Below, in pieces: positions 1 to 7,842 of a stretch of DNA of 64,000 nucleotides (within the stretch, counting starts at the first letter, position 1; each line of letters starts with the position of its first letter). The position numbers and the translations under genes are program-made. Source of the stretch: CAYWWM01 sp965198025 (GTDB taxonomy: Bacteria > Acidobacteriota > Terriglobia > 2-12-FULL-54-10); contig OZ240237.1 in NCBI GenBank assembly GCA_965198025.1, positions 124,001-188,000 of the forward strand, read 5' to 3'. The notes beneath the pieces were generated by a model that was not told the DNA's origin, ran no database searches, and saw nothing but the letters and a program-made list of their open reading frames with translations.

Positions 1-197
1 GGATCCTTGGCTGCCTGTAACACGAGTTCTTGTTTGGCCTCGTCGAGCAGGTAAAGCAAGCAGCTATCGCCTTGTGTGACCTCATGCACCAGCCGTACCG
101 TCTCACTTAAGACTTCATCCAACTCGAGATGACTATTGATGCTGGTGCTGATCTGATAAAGCGTATCCAGTTCCCGTTCGTAGGTGGTCAGACTCAT
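1..197 (-). CDS. GAF-domain protein, N-terminal part (cut by window edge)
   Basis: Reading the minus strand from an ATG at 197 gives about 65 codons without a stop before the window ends. The peptide starts MSLTTYERELDTLYQISTSI and continues with the amphipathic pattern typical of the first helix and strand of a GAF domain, ending near LLYLLDEAKQELVLQAAKD. GAF domains sense small ligands or serve as signalling modules in histidine kinases, diguanylate cyclases and sigma-54 activators; the output domain lies outside the window, so the role is unknown. The first six bases of the window are GGATCC, so the cut may be a cloning or assembly junction. Confidence 0.6.
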   Translation of the reverse strand, partial: MSLTTYERELDTLYQISTSINSHLELDEVLSETVRLVHEVTQGDSCLLYLLDEAKQELVLQAAKD

Positions 198-540
198 AGG
201 GATATCCAAAAGAACTAAATTGCAACCGCCTTCATGCGACATCCAGACAAAACGGAAGCCACAACTTGTGAACTGGGCTCGTGCTCGGCTTTTCGTCTAC
301 GGAGAGCGAAATGCCCGGAACGAGAGGGAACTACACCACTCGGTGGAGAGGACAGAATAAGTCTTCACGGACCTATCACCGCCGACGATCCGGTGGCAGC
401 TAGCTCCTCAATTCCATGCTCCATCGAGAGTTATATTTTAGGGATTCGGGAGAGTCTTGTCAACAGCATTTAGTTTATTTTTTGCATAAAATGCATTTAT
501 ATGAAGTCAAATATTCAAAAATAATCTCAAATAAGGAATT
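198..540. other. Intergenic, AT-rich toward the right
   Basis: This stretch separates the divergent GAF gene and the TrbI-like gene. The last 70 bases (about 470-540) are markedly AT-rich, unlike the surrounding DNA, and could hold a promoter or a recombination boundary. A short open frame at 234-473 has no recognisable protein features and I do not call it a gene. Confidence 0.4.
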
Positions 541-1596
541 TTGCATTTAATATATATTCAATTATTCCATTTTTTGTTGCTCTGGAGAATCCCTGCTTGC
601 GGGATGGCGGCCAGACGGCAGCGAATGGATGTTGTTCAAGTATTGGACAGGCCGGTGGCGGCAACGGCGGCGAAGAGTGGAGCGCCGGAGATCTCATCCG
701 GCACACAAACCGCGCAGTCGTTTGAGCCGCCAGCGGCCATAGGCCAGAGCTTCCAACAGTCGCTCGATATGTTCCGGGAGGCCGTCAGCGATTTGGAAGC
801 CGCGCAAACGGACCCAGCTCAGCAATCTCCGCCGAACCATGAAGGAGAGTTGATTCCGCCCGCAAGGAACACGGCAGCAGCAACTGCCGCCCCGAGAAAG
901 GACTACGAGAATCCAACGACCGCTGTCGTACCCACAGACCCGCCCGGCTGGGATCGAATCTATGAGGGCTCGTTCCTGGAGGCGGTGCTGGTAACCCAAC
1001 TCTCGGGAGACTTCCCCGGACCCGTGCTGGCCACGGTGTCCGTGCCGTTCTACTCTTCCGACCGCCAGCGGATACTGATCCCCCGCGGGACCCGCGCCAT
1101 CGGCACCGCCCAGGCCGTCGAGGACCGGGACCAGAGCCGGCTAGCCATCGGATTCCACCGGCTGCTGTTTCCTGACGGCAGGTGGGTTGCCCTCGACTTC
1201 CATGGACTCAATCAAGTCGGCGAAGGAGCATTGAAGGACTAGGTGGACCGGCATTACTTCTCCATGTTTGCGGCCGTCGGAGCAGCCGGGGTGATCTCGG
1301 GCCTGACCTTGCAAGGCAGCGATCCATATGCCGGAGGCTCGGCAGGTTTCCGGGCCGGAGCCGGGCAAGGACTGGGTCAGAGCGCCACCCAGATCTTGCA
1401 GCGCTTTCTGAATCGTTTCCCCACTATCACGATTCGGGCCGGTCACCGGCTGCGCATCTGGTTCACTTCCGACGTAATGGTTCCCCGGCCCGCGGTCCGG
1501 ATTTTAACTTCGGGGGAAGGTCAGATTGTTCAGTATTGTTCAGTTTCCTGGAAAATCGTCCCACAACAGTCTGTTCAAGAAATGGCTAAACTGTAG
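541..1596 (+). pseudogene. TrbI/VirB10-like conjugation protein split by in-frame TAG
   Basis: Two open frames in the same reading frame (541-1242 and 1243-1596) together encode the C-terminal body of a TrbI/VirB10 protein, the type IV secretion channel component that spans the inner and outer membranes. Recognisable blocks are IYEGSFLEAVLVTQL, the LIPRGTRAIG strand, the region around LDFHGLNQVGEGALKD, then VDRHYFSMF and near the end RAGHRLRIWFTSDVMVP. The stop at 1240-1242 is TAG, exactly where relatives carry a lysine (LKD-K-VDRH), so one substitution AAG to TAG explains it. The N-terminal membrane anchor is not evident, and the first residues from the TTG at 541 look unrelated, so the 5' end is probably also damaged. 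No other transfer genes are nearby. Readthrough of the amber codon is possible but less likely. Confidence 0.7.
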
Positions 1597-1620
1597 AATA
1601 GAATGAGATGTACCAATTAT

Positions 1621-1697
1621 GGGCGGTTAGCTCAGTTGGTTAGAGCACCTGCCTTACAAGCAGGGGGTCGCAGGTTCGAGTCCCGCACCGCCCACCA
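1621..1697 (+). tRNA. tRNA-Val (anticodon UAC), CCA encoded
   Basis: The sequence folds as a standard cloverleaf. The acceptor GGGCGGT (1621-1627) pairs with ACCGCCC (1687-1693), the D stem is GCTC/GAGC, and the anticodon stem CCTGC/GCAGG encloses loop CTTACAA with anticodon TAC at 1655-1657. The T loop is TTCGAGT. The T stem carries one A-C mismatch. The terminal CCA is encoded at 1695-1697. Confidence 0.95.
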
Positions 1698-1741
1698 TGT
1701 AACTCTGCAAGATCTATGCTGTTAGCTGTTTCCGCACTGGC

Positions 1742-3121
1742 TTATGACCCGGTGCGAGACATCCCCAAAGAGCTTCGGTCGACCTGCTTGCCGTCCATCC
1801 ACACCGAGTCAATGCGAAGCGAGTTTGCGATGTCGGCAAGCGGGTCAGCGTTGAGGATAACCAAGTCCGCCACCTTGCCGGATTCGAGCGACCCGTATTG
1901 CCCGTCTAGGCGAAGAATGCGCGCGCTGTTGATGGTCGCAGCCTGGATAGCCTGCATGGGAGTAAGCCCAGCCCGCACCAGCAACTCCATTTCCCGGTGT
2001 TCCCAAAGCCCTGGAAAACGCCCCGGACTGCCCGAGTCAGTTCCGAGGGCGATAGGAATCCCCGCCGCAGCGATCTTGGAGGTGTTCTGGAGCGCGATTT
2101 CGAGCTCAGCACGGATGTCGTCCAGGTTTGAGCTTCTGGCCGTCTGCTCCTGGTACTCCTCGCCCCCAAGCGTCTGCAGCAGCGTGGCCGGGAACAGGAC
2201 TGGCAGGCCCGGATCGCTCAGGAAAGGCGGTTTGCCGGCAGCGTAGGCCAGCGTGCCGGCTAACCCCCCCATTGTGGGGAGTTGCGTTACTCCATGCTCC
2301 TTGGCGAGTTGGAGGAATTCCTCATCCACTTCCTGGTCGCGGACGCTGTGCGCCAGACCGTCAACCCCGCGACGAATCAGCTCTTTGGTATCCTCCAGAT
2401 ATTTCATGTGGGCAAAGACGATAACGTTGCTCTGGTGTGCTTCGTCAATGATCGCACCGTAGATCTCCGGGGAAAGCTTCGGAAGCTGCCCGTTGAGATC
2501 ATCCACCCAAATCTTCAATGCATCGGGATTCTTCGCCAATTCGCGTCGGACCAGCTCCCGACCTTCTTCCGGCGTCGCCGGACGGTGGACGCCTTCAAAT
2601 CCTCCACCGGGCCGCCACCCGTCCTGAGCCGCAAATCCCAATCCGGCGGTGTAAAGCCGTGCCCCGCCTGCTCGGCCTGCTCGCTGGTCTTCCCGGAAAC
2701 TCCAGATGGGGTCCATGTCAATTCCCATCGAAAGCATGTGTGTGACGCCGTAGTAGAGATATGCATTGGCGTCACGCTGCAGCCGCTCGCGATTGTAGAA
2801 CTCAGCGTTCCGCTCGAGCCCCTCGGCCATAGCAAGGTGGCCATGCACACAAAAAATGCCCGGGATGATCGTCTTGCCGGTTGCATTGATCCGCTCAGCA
2901 TTATCCGGAATCGAAACGCTGCCGCTCGGCCCGACGTCCTGGATTGTTGTGCCCGAGATGACGACGACAGCATTCCCAATCGCTTGACCGGAGACGCCGT
3001 CAATCACCGTGGCTCCTTCGATTGCCGTGATCGGTGAATTAGTGTCTGTGCGCTGGCACGCTACTCCTAAACCCAACACAAGCACAGCGGTCAGAGTAAG
3101 CACTGAAGAACTCTTATGCAT
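1742..3121 (-). CDS. Lipoprotein amidohydrolase (imidazolonepropionase-like)
   Basis: About 459 residues from the ATG at 3121, which is preceded by a strong GGGGAGGAA ribosome site; an upstream in-frame ATG lacks one. A signal peptide ends in a lipobox (LGVAC, Cys about 22), so the protein is probably anchored in a membrane facing the periplasm. The metal-binding HGH motif lies at about residues 93-95 in FCVHGHLAM, where relatives have DxHxH. Later parts include KIWVDDLNG, which may supply the metal-bridging Lys, VFAHMKY, LAHSVRDQ, and GTDSGSPG with the catalytic Asp. The C-terminus ends with the small beta-sandwich signature GKVADLVILNADPL. The family hydrolyses cyclic amides, dipeptides or similar C-N bonds; the substrate is unknown. 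Confidence 0.88.
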   Translation of the reverse strand: MHKSSSVLTLTAVLVLGLGVACQRTDTNSPITAIEGATVIDGVSGQAIGNAVVVISGTTIQDVGPSGSVSIPDNAERINATGKTIIPGIFCVHGHLAMAEGLERNAEFYNRERLQRDANAYLYYGVTHMLSMGIDMDPIWSFREDQRAGRAGGARLYTAGLGFAAQDGWRPGGGFEGVHRPATPEEGRELVRRELAKNPDALKIWVDDLNGQLPKLSPEIYGAIIDEAHQSNVIVFAHMKYLEDTKELIRRGVDGLAHSVRDQEVDEEFLQLAKEHGVTQLPTMGGLAGTLAYAAGKPPFLSDPGLPVLFPATLLQTLGGEEYQEQTARSSNLDDIRAELEIALQNTSKIAAAGIPIALGTDSGSPGRFPGLWEHREMELLVRAGLTPMQAIQAATINSARILRLDGQYGSLESGKVADLVILNADPLADIANSLRIDSVWMDGKQVDRSSLGMSRTGS

Positions 3122-3188
3122 GGGATTCCTCCCCGGAATATCCGATGGAAAATGCGTCAGCCTCAGAAACATCAAGGGACGGCTCTCG

Positions 3189-4766
3189 TTACTCTGCGGC
3201 CAGAGTGTCCTCGTTGAGAACCTCTCCGCTCACATTATGGTGCCGCAGTATCAACGTCGGCGTGCCGCCGCGCCGCTCCGCGGTCACCGACAGGAATCCG
3301 CCGACGACATTCAGATAGCGATGTTCAGGGGTCCGCTCATCTGGAGGCCAGCCGCCGGCATGCACGTCGCTCGCCGCCCCCGTTGCGTACTCCTGGAGGC
3401 CCGTTTCGTCGTCCACCGACATGTACTGCCAATGACGGTCGCCGCAGATCACGATCATGCCGTGTTCAACCAGAAATTCCCGCAACTCACGTCCCTCGGT
3501 CGCAAACGCCTCGTTCGCATGGCTGTCAGCCTTGGTCGGAGCATCCGGTCCCACGAGGGGCGTTGGGCTGATTAATATCCGAAACGTTGCGTCGGAGGAC
3601 TCAACGGTCTCTTTGAACCAGGCTTTCTGCTCGGCGCCCCATATGGTCTTGCCAGGTCCGTCCGGATCCGGGTTCGCGCTGCGATAGTCGCGCCCCTCGA
3701 CCAACCAAATCTGAACGTCCTGACCCCAGCGGAACGTACGGTAGGTCCGCTCTCCCATGGGTACCTGCTCTTTGAAGATCGCCAGGCCCTCCTGAAACGT
3801 GAAATCCCCCATGAATCGGCTTTCCTGGGACGGCCATGTGTCGTTTTGCCACGTGTCGTGATCGTCTTTCATGAAATAGGTGGGAACCTGCCGGTGGAAC
3901 TCCAGGTGGGTCGCAAGACTGAACATTCGTCCCCAACCCCATCGCGCGAGGTCTACGTTCTTCGCCCAGGCGTCGTAGTAGAGTATATCGCCGGTATGCA
4001 CGAAGAAATCGGGGTCCAGATCCATCATGGAGCGGTGGATGAGGAAGCCGCCTTCGGCGTCATCCTGATCGTCGTACTCGGTTCCGGTGACGGACGTAAA
4101 GACGACCCGCGCAGCTTCGTTCGCTGGTGGGGCAGTCCCAAAGCTTCCATTCCAAGAGGATCCGATGCTCTCACTGTCCAGCGGTCTGCCTTCGACGAGG
4201 ACCTCGTACTCGGTCGCCGGCGTCAGCCCTGTCAGCCTGAACTGGTGGATGAAGTCACGATCCGGATGGACTGCCTCCCATTCGGTTGACTGCCAGGGGT
4301 CCGCACCCGCGGCACGGTAGAGCACGCGAACTTCGCCCGACGCGCCGACAACGGCTCCCTCGATAAACTCGACAGATGAGCCCTCCGGATACTGCACCAC
4401 GGGTATCCAGTCCGGCGGCTTGAAAGGACCGGGCGGTTCATCCTGAAGCTCTTCCTGCCCGGGCACTCGATACTGGAAAACGGGCCTGGGAGCCTCGCGG
4501 CCGACTCGCTCGGGCCGCCGCGTCAGCCTCGTCCACACGATGGCTTCCGTGTCCGTGACCTCTCCGATTTTGATGCCGGTGGCCTGGTAAGGGCCGTCCA
4601 GGGCTGCTCGACTACAACTTACGGTCCATGCCAGCGCTGCGATCAGGACGGTTCCCAGGACTCTGCCCCATCGTTGCCTTCGCACGTACCCGGCGGCAGA
4701 TCCGGGGGATCGGCTGGTCTGGAAAGAGTCCCAACGGCGACTACGATTTGCGGTGGAATCGTTCAT
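3189..4766 (-). CDS. PhoD-like alkaline phosphatase/phosphodiesterase
   Basis: About 525 residues from ATG 4766, chosen because GGGGAGGAA lies just upstream. An N-terminal basic stretch and hydrophobic helix ending in VSCS suggest export, possibly as a lipoprotein. An N-terminal fibronectin-like domain (HQFRLTGLTPATEYEVLVEG) precedes the metallophosphatase core. The core carries the PhoD metal-site motifs FFVHTGDILYYDAW, FMKDDHDTW and ICGDRHWQY. PhoD enzymes hydrolyse phosphate monoesters and diesters outside the cytoplasm with Ca and Fe. The gene is co-directional with the amidohydrolase downstream, 67 bp apart, and the two may share a transcript. The exact substrate is unknown. Confidence 0.88.
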   Translation of the reverse strand: MNDSTANRSRRWDSFQTSRSPGSAAGYVRRQRWGRVLGTVLIAALAWTVSCSRAALDGPYQATGIKIGEVTDTEAIVWTRLTRRPERVGREAPRPVFQYRVPGQEELQDEPPGPFKPPDWIPVVQYPEGSSVEFIEGAVVGASGEVRVLYRAAGADPWQSTEWEAVHPDRDFIHQFRLTGLTPATEYEVLVEGRPLDSESIGSSWNGSFGTAPPANEAARVVFTSVTGTEYDDQDDAEGGFLIHRSMMDLDPDFFVHTGDILYYDAWAKNVDLARWGWGRMFSLATHLEFHRQVPTYFMKDDHDTWQNDTWPSQESRFMGDFTFQEGLAIFKEQVPMGERTYRTFRWGQDVQIWLVEGRDYRSANPDPDGPGKTIWGAEQKAWFKETVESSDATFRILISPTPLVGPDAPTKADSHANEAFATEGRELREFLVEHGMIVICGDRHWQYMSVDDETGLQEYATGAASDVHAGGWPPDERTPEHRYLNVVGGFLSVTAERRGGTPTLILRHHNVSGEVLNEDTLAAE

Positions 4767-5035
4767 TTGCTTTTCCTCCCCGAAACCCCAAGTCAGCGAA
4801 AGAAACACCACAATTAGATGCCCCACTCAATAAGCATGTCAAGAGTTCGCGGGAGCAGGTAGTGTCTCAATTCAACTGAGACGCTACCCGGAAGCACCAG
4901 GTCCGTCCCCTGTCCGGCGAGACACCACTGAATCCTGGAAATCTTATGGGCTTGTCCCGTTAGACCCTATCGGGTGTATATTGTCGATTGACGGAGTGCC
5001 GAAACGTTAACTGCCGGATTGAAGGAGTCCAAATC

Positions 5036-6418
5036 ATGTCTAAGATGTTCAGCCTCACGGGAATTGCATTTACCGTCCTCTTGTTGGCAGTGCCGTCGGC
5101 ATCGGCAGCCGGCACGGCTGAAGACGAGATGCTGGCGTTGCTCCGGCAGGACCGGCCGTATACCGCGATCCCGCCTGAGTTGTTCGAGCGGCTGGGTTGG
5201 GATTTGCCCGACGGGGGATCCCACGTCAAAGCGCTGGCGGACGCCGCGCCCGGAAGTGCCTTCGACCCGCGCGACCTGGAGTCGCTGCCGGCCGACCAGT
5301 TGGGTTACCGGGCCAAGTGGCACGAGGTAAGGTTCCAGTACTACGGCCTGGATTGGGACATCGGGGGACTACACCTCATGCCCAATGATCCCATGCCCGG
5401 AGCGCCGACGGTGGCGATCATTCATGGCGGTTCAGCAAACTGGCAATGGTTCCTTACTACCCCGCTGAACGAGGCGGGCCTGGGTCAATATCTGGCGCAG
5501 AAGGTTCCGGTGTTGCTGATCACCATTCCGGGCAACTACAAGCATGGCGGCTGGACCGCTCCTTACGAAACTCGGATTCCCGCTTATTTGCTGGACCGGG
5601 AATTGTCGGAAGAAGAAGCCAAGGTCCGCAACTCCATCTACACGTTCCAGTTGGTGGCCGAGGGGGTCAGGAACTTGGTGGAGCAGACCACGACTGGCCA
5701 GGTCATTTTGGTGGGCCATTCCACAGGTGGAGAGATTCGGTTTATGTTGAAGCAGTCCAGTCTGGAGCCCCGCATGGGAGGGCTTTTTCTTGGTTGGGCC
5801 AGCGGAGGTCCCGCCACACTGGACAAAGTAGGGAATCTTGCAGAGACAGCCCGGCAGCGGAACTTCGAGCGGTTCGGAGAGGGGCAGCCCGTCTGGCAGT
5901 TGCGGTCCCGCAACCCGGATGCCTACAGTCACTACGTCGGGTCCTTGAATCCGGTGGAGGGCGATACCCAAAAGGAGGTGGCTTACAACCTGTTCCGGCG
6001 GATCAGCCGGTGGCGGCCGTTCTTCAAACAGACCCTCCAAGATCTGGAGCATGGGGCAGCCGACCAATTCCTCGACCGTACTGCTGCTCAGATCACGCAG
6101 GTTCTCAGAGGGAATCTTTACGGAGTCGATCCGAACGAGGTGATCGAGGACTTGTTCGCCACCATGCGAGCTCCTGTTTCCGACTACCGGAAAATGATCT
6201 GGACTGTCGCGCGGGAAGATGACGGCCACTGGAACTCTGCAGACGCAGACAGGTCCGTCGAGCTGCGCGTCGCCAACGAGTTCCGCAAGGCCAACCCGGA
6301 CATTCCTGTCCGTGTGGCAGTCTTTGATCTTCCCATGACACACATCGGCCACATAGAAATGCCTCGTCAACTGGCAGGTGGATTGTTGACAGCGCTGCAG
6401 TGGCTCTTGGAGGACTAG
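5036..6418 (+). CDS. Secreted alpha/beta hydrolase
   Basis: About 460 residues from ATG 5036, preceded by GAAGGAG. The first 23 residues form a signal peptide (LTGIAFTVLLLAVPSASA). The alpha/beta fold is shown by the strand VAIIHGGSANW, which supplies an oxyanion loop, and the nucleophile elbow GHSTGGE with Ser about 229. A histidine candidate is in MTHIGHIE near residue 436-439. The family includes esterases, lipases and amidases; the substrate cannot be read from sequence. It is divergent from the phosphatase gene and starts 69 bp before the next plus-strand gene, which it may be transcribed with. Confidence 0.85.
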   Translation: MSKMFSLTGIAFTVLLLAVPSASAAGTAEDEMLALLRQDRPYTAIPPELFERLGWDLPDGGSHVKALADAAPGSAFDPRDLESLPADQLGYRAKWHEVRFQYYGLDWDIGGLHLMPNDPMPGAPTVAIIHGGSANWQWFLTTPLNEAGLGQYLAQKVPVLLITIPGNYKHGGWTAPYETRIPAYLLDRELSEEEAKVRNSIYTFQLVAEGVRNLVEQTTTGQVILVGHSTGGEIRFMLKQSSLEPRMGGLFLGWASGGPATLDKVGNLAETARQRNFERFGEGQPVWQLRSRNPDAYSHYVGSLNPVEGDTQKEVAYNLFRRISRWRPFFKQTLQDLEHGAADQFLDRTAAQITQVLRGNLYGVDPNEVIEDLFATMRAPVSDYRKMIWTVAREDDGHWNSADADRSVELRVANEFRKANPDIPVRVAVFDLPMTHIGHIEMPRQLAGGLLTALQWLLED

Positions 6419-6487
6419 CTCAAAAGCTGGCAGATAAAGGAAATAGGGGGCAATCGGTTGCTGAAGCACGGAGCCAAGGGAGGAGCG

Positions 6488-7363
6488 ATGAACAAAGTGC
6501 GGGACATGCTTTGCGGATTCGTTTGGATTCTGATTGGCCTCATGGCAACGGATCGGCTCTGCACTTTGCAAGCGGCTGCGCAAAACGACCCTGGCGCCAC
6601 GCCGGGAAGGACGGCTCCCGCGGCCGGTTGGCAGGATAAATGGGTGGGCATGTACGATGGGCAGGACCGGGCAGGCAAGATCGCTCCGCCGGGGTTCAGG
6701 GTGCTGCCCCCGCAGGAGCCCGATACGATCGAATTGATCGATTCCCTGTCGCAGCCCTGGGCGCGGATTCGCCGTGAGGCAACCAGTTTTGAGTTGGAGG
6801 ACCCCGGACAGATTTGTCGACCAACCGGTCCGCTGCGTGGAAATCATAGAGGGGATTTTCAGTTGCTGGTATCGCCGGAGAAGATCACCATTGTCGCAGG
6901 AACCGGAGGCGGCATTCTTACTGCCGGAATTCGGAGAATTTATCTGAATCGACCGCATTTGAAGAATCCGCCCCTTACCTATCTGGGTGATTGGATCGGC
7001 CATTGGGAAGGGGACACGCTGGTTCTGGACGCAATTGGATTTAATGACAGGACCTGGCTCTCACGGGACCGCCAGCGGCACTCGGAAGCGCTCCACATCG
7101 TCGAACGGTGGCGATTGGTGTCCAACGATGAGTGGTTGGAAAAAACCGTTACGGTGGACGATCGGTTTGCATTGACTGCTCCGTTCACCGTTACGAGGTA
7201 CTTCCGGAAGTTGCCCAATGACACGCCCCAGCGGGAGAGAGTTTGCCTGGACACCCCGGATGCGAGGCGAGCGTGGCTGAAACTCTATCGGCGCTACGAA
7301 CGTGAATATGAGGCAGAGCGAAGGAGCCTGAGCTCTGGCGTCGGCGAGGCGGAGCAGCAATAG
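6488..7363 (+). CDS. Exported protein of an acidobacterial-type unknown family
   Basis: About 291 residues from ATG 6488, with GGGAGGAG upstream. A hydrophobic N-terminus suggests a signal peptide. The core motif GHWEGDTLVLDAIGFNDRTW followed by ERWRLVSNDEWLEKTVTVDD is a pattern I recognise from uncharacterised exported proteins common in acidobacteria. The gene at 45171 is a paralogue (GRWDGDTLVAETRN). It follows the alpha/beta hydrolase gene by 69 bp. No catalytic motif is evident and I assign no function. Confidence 0.75.
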   Translation: MNKVRDMLCGFVWILIGLMATDRLCTLQAAAQNDPGATPGRTAPAAGWQDKWVGMYDGQDRAGKIAPPGFRVLPPQEPDTIELIDSLSQPWARIRREATSFELEDPGQICRPTGPLRGNHRGDFQLLVSPEKITIVAGTGGGILTAGIRRIYLNRPHLKNPPLTYLGDWIGHWEGDTLVLDAIGFNDRTWLSRDRQRHSEALHIVERWRLVSNDEWLEKTVTVDDRFALTAPFTVTRYFRKLPNDTPQRERVCLDTPDARRAWLKLYRRYEREYEAERRSLSSGVGEAEQQ

Positions 7364-7428
7364 GCCGGCCTGGTGAATTATGGAGCAATCTGGTGGGCTG
7401 ACGCGTGCAACCTCGCAACCGTAATCGC

Positions 7429-7833
7429 CTAGCGGGAATCGTCCTCATTCAGCAGAGGAATGCTCTTGGGATCGGGAGGCGGTGGTACCGACTTCAGAAA
7501 GTCGTAAATGTCCGCCAGCGCAGAGTCTGGCAATTGGGTTTGGGTTCCATAGCGCGGCATCAGATTCAGCCCCTGCCGGACGATACGCGCAAAGGCAGCA
7601 AACGGCACGCGGTTGGCGTCCAGGCGAGGCCCTCGGTCAGTTCCTTGCCCGGAATAGCCGTGGCAGGCCGAGCAGGCATAGGTTACGAAATTCTGCTTGC
7701 CTCTCTGGACGCTTTCTTCCGAATCGGCCGGCTGTTGCGCAGGAGCTCCAGCGGCAGTGATGGCGAGCAGCAGCATGGCTCCCAACATCCGAGCGCAAGC
7801 GCTCTTCCATATACGCATCGGAGAATGGCTCAC
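7429..7833 (-). CDS. Small periplasmic cytochrome c
   Basis: 134 residues from a GTG at 7833, chosen because AGGAGG lies 6-7 bases upstream. The signal peptide runs to about APAQQ. A single heme c site, CSACH, lies near residue 54-58, and the axial methionine candidate is in NLMPRYG. This is a class I cytochrome fold of about 85 residues. The gene starts 9 bp after the stop of the ThDP-enzyme gene on the same strand, so the two almost certainly share a transcript. It may accept electrons from that enzyme, but that link is inference. Confidence 0.9.
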   Translation of the reverse strand: MSHSPMRIWKSACARMLGAMLLLAITAAGAPAQQPADSEESVQRGKQNFVTYACSACHGYSGQGTDRGPRLDANRVPFAAFARIVRQGLNLMPRYGTQTQLPDSALADIYDFLKSVPPPPDPKSIPLLNEDDSR

Positions 7834-7842
7834 AAGGACCTC

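Noticed and set aside
5432..7003. 523-codon open frame on the minus strand
   Set aside because: It runs antisense across the alpha/beta hydrolase and the next gene, crossing two real genes with good ribosome sites.
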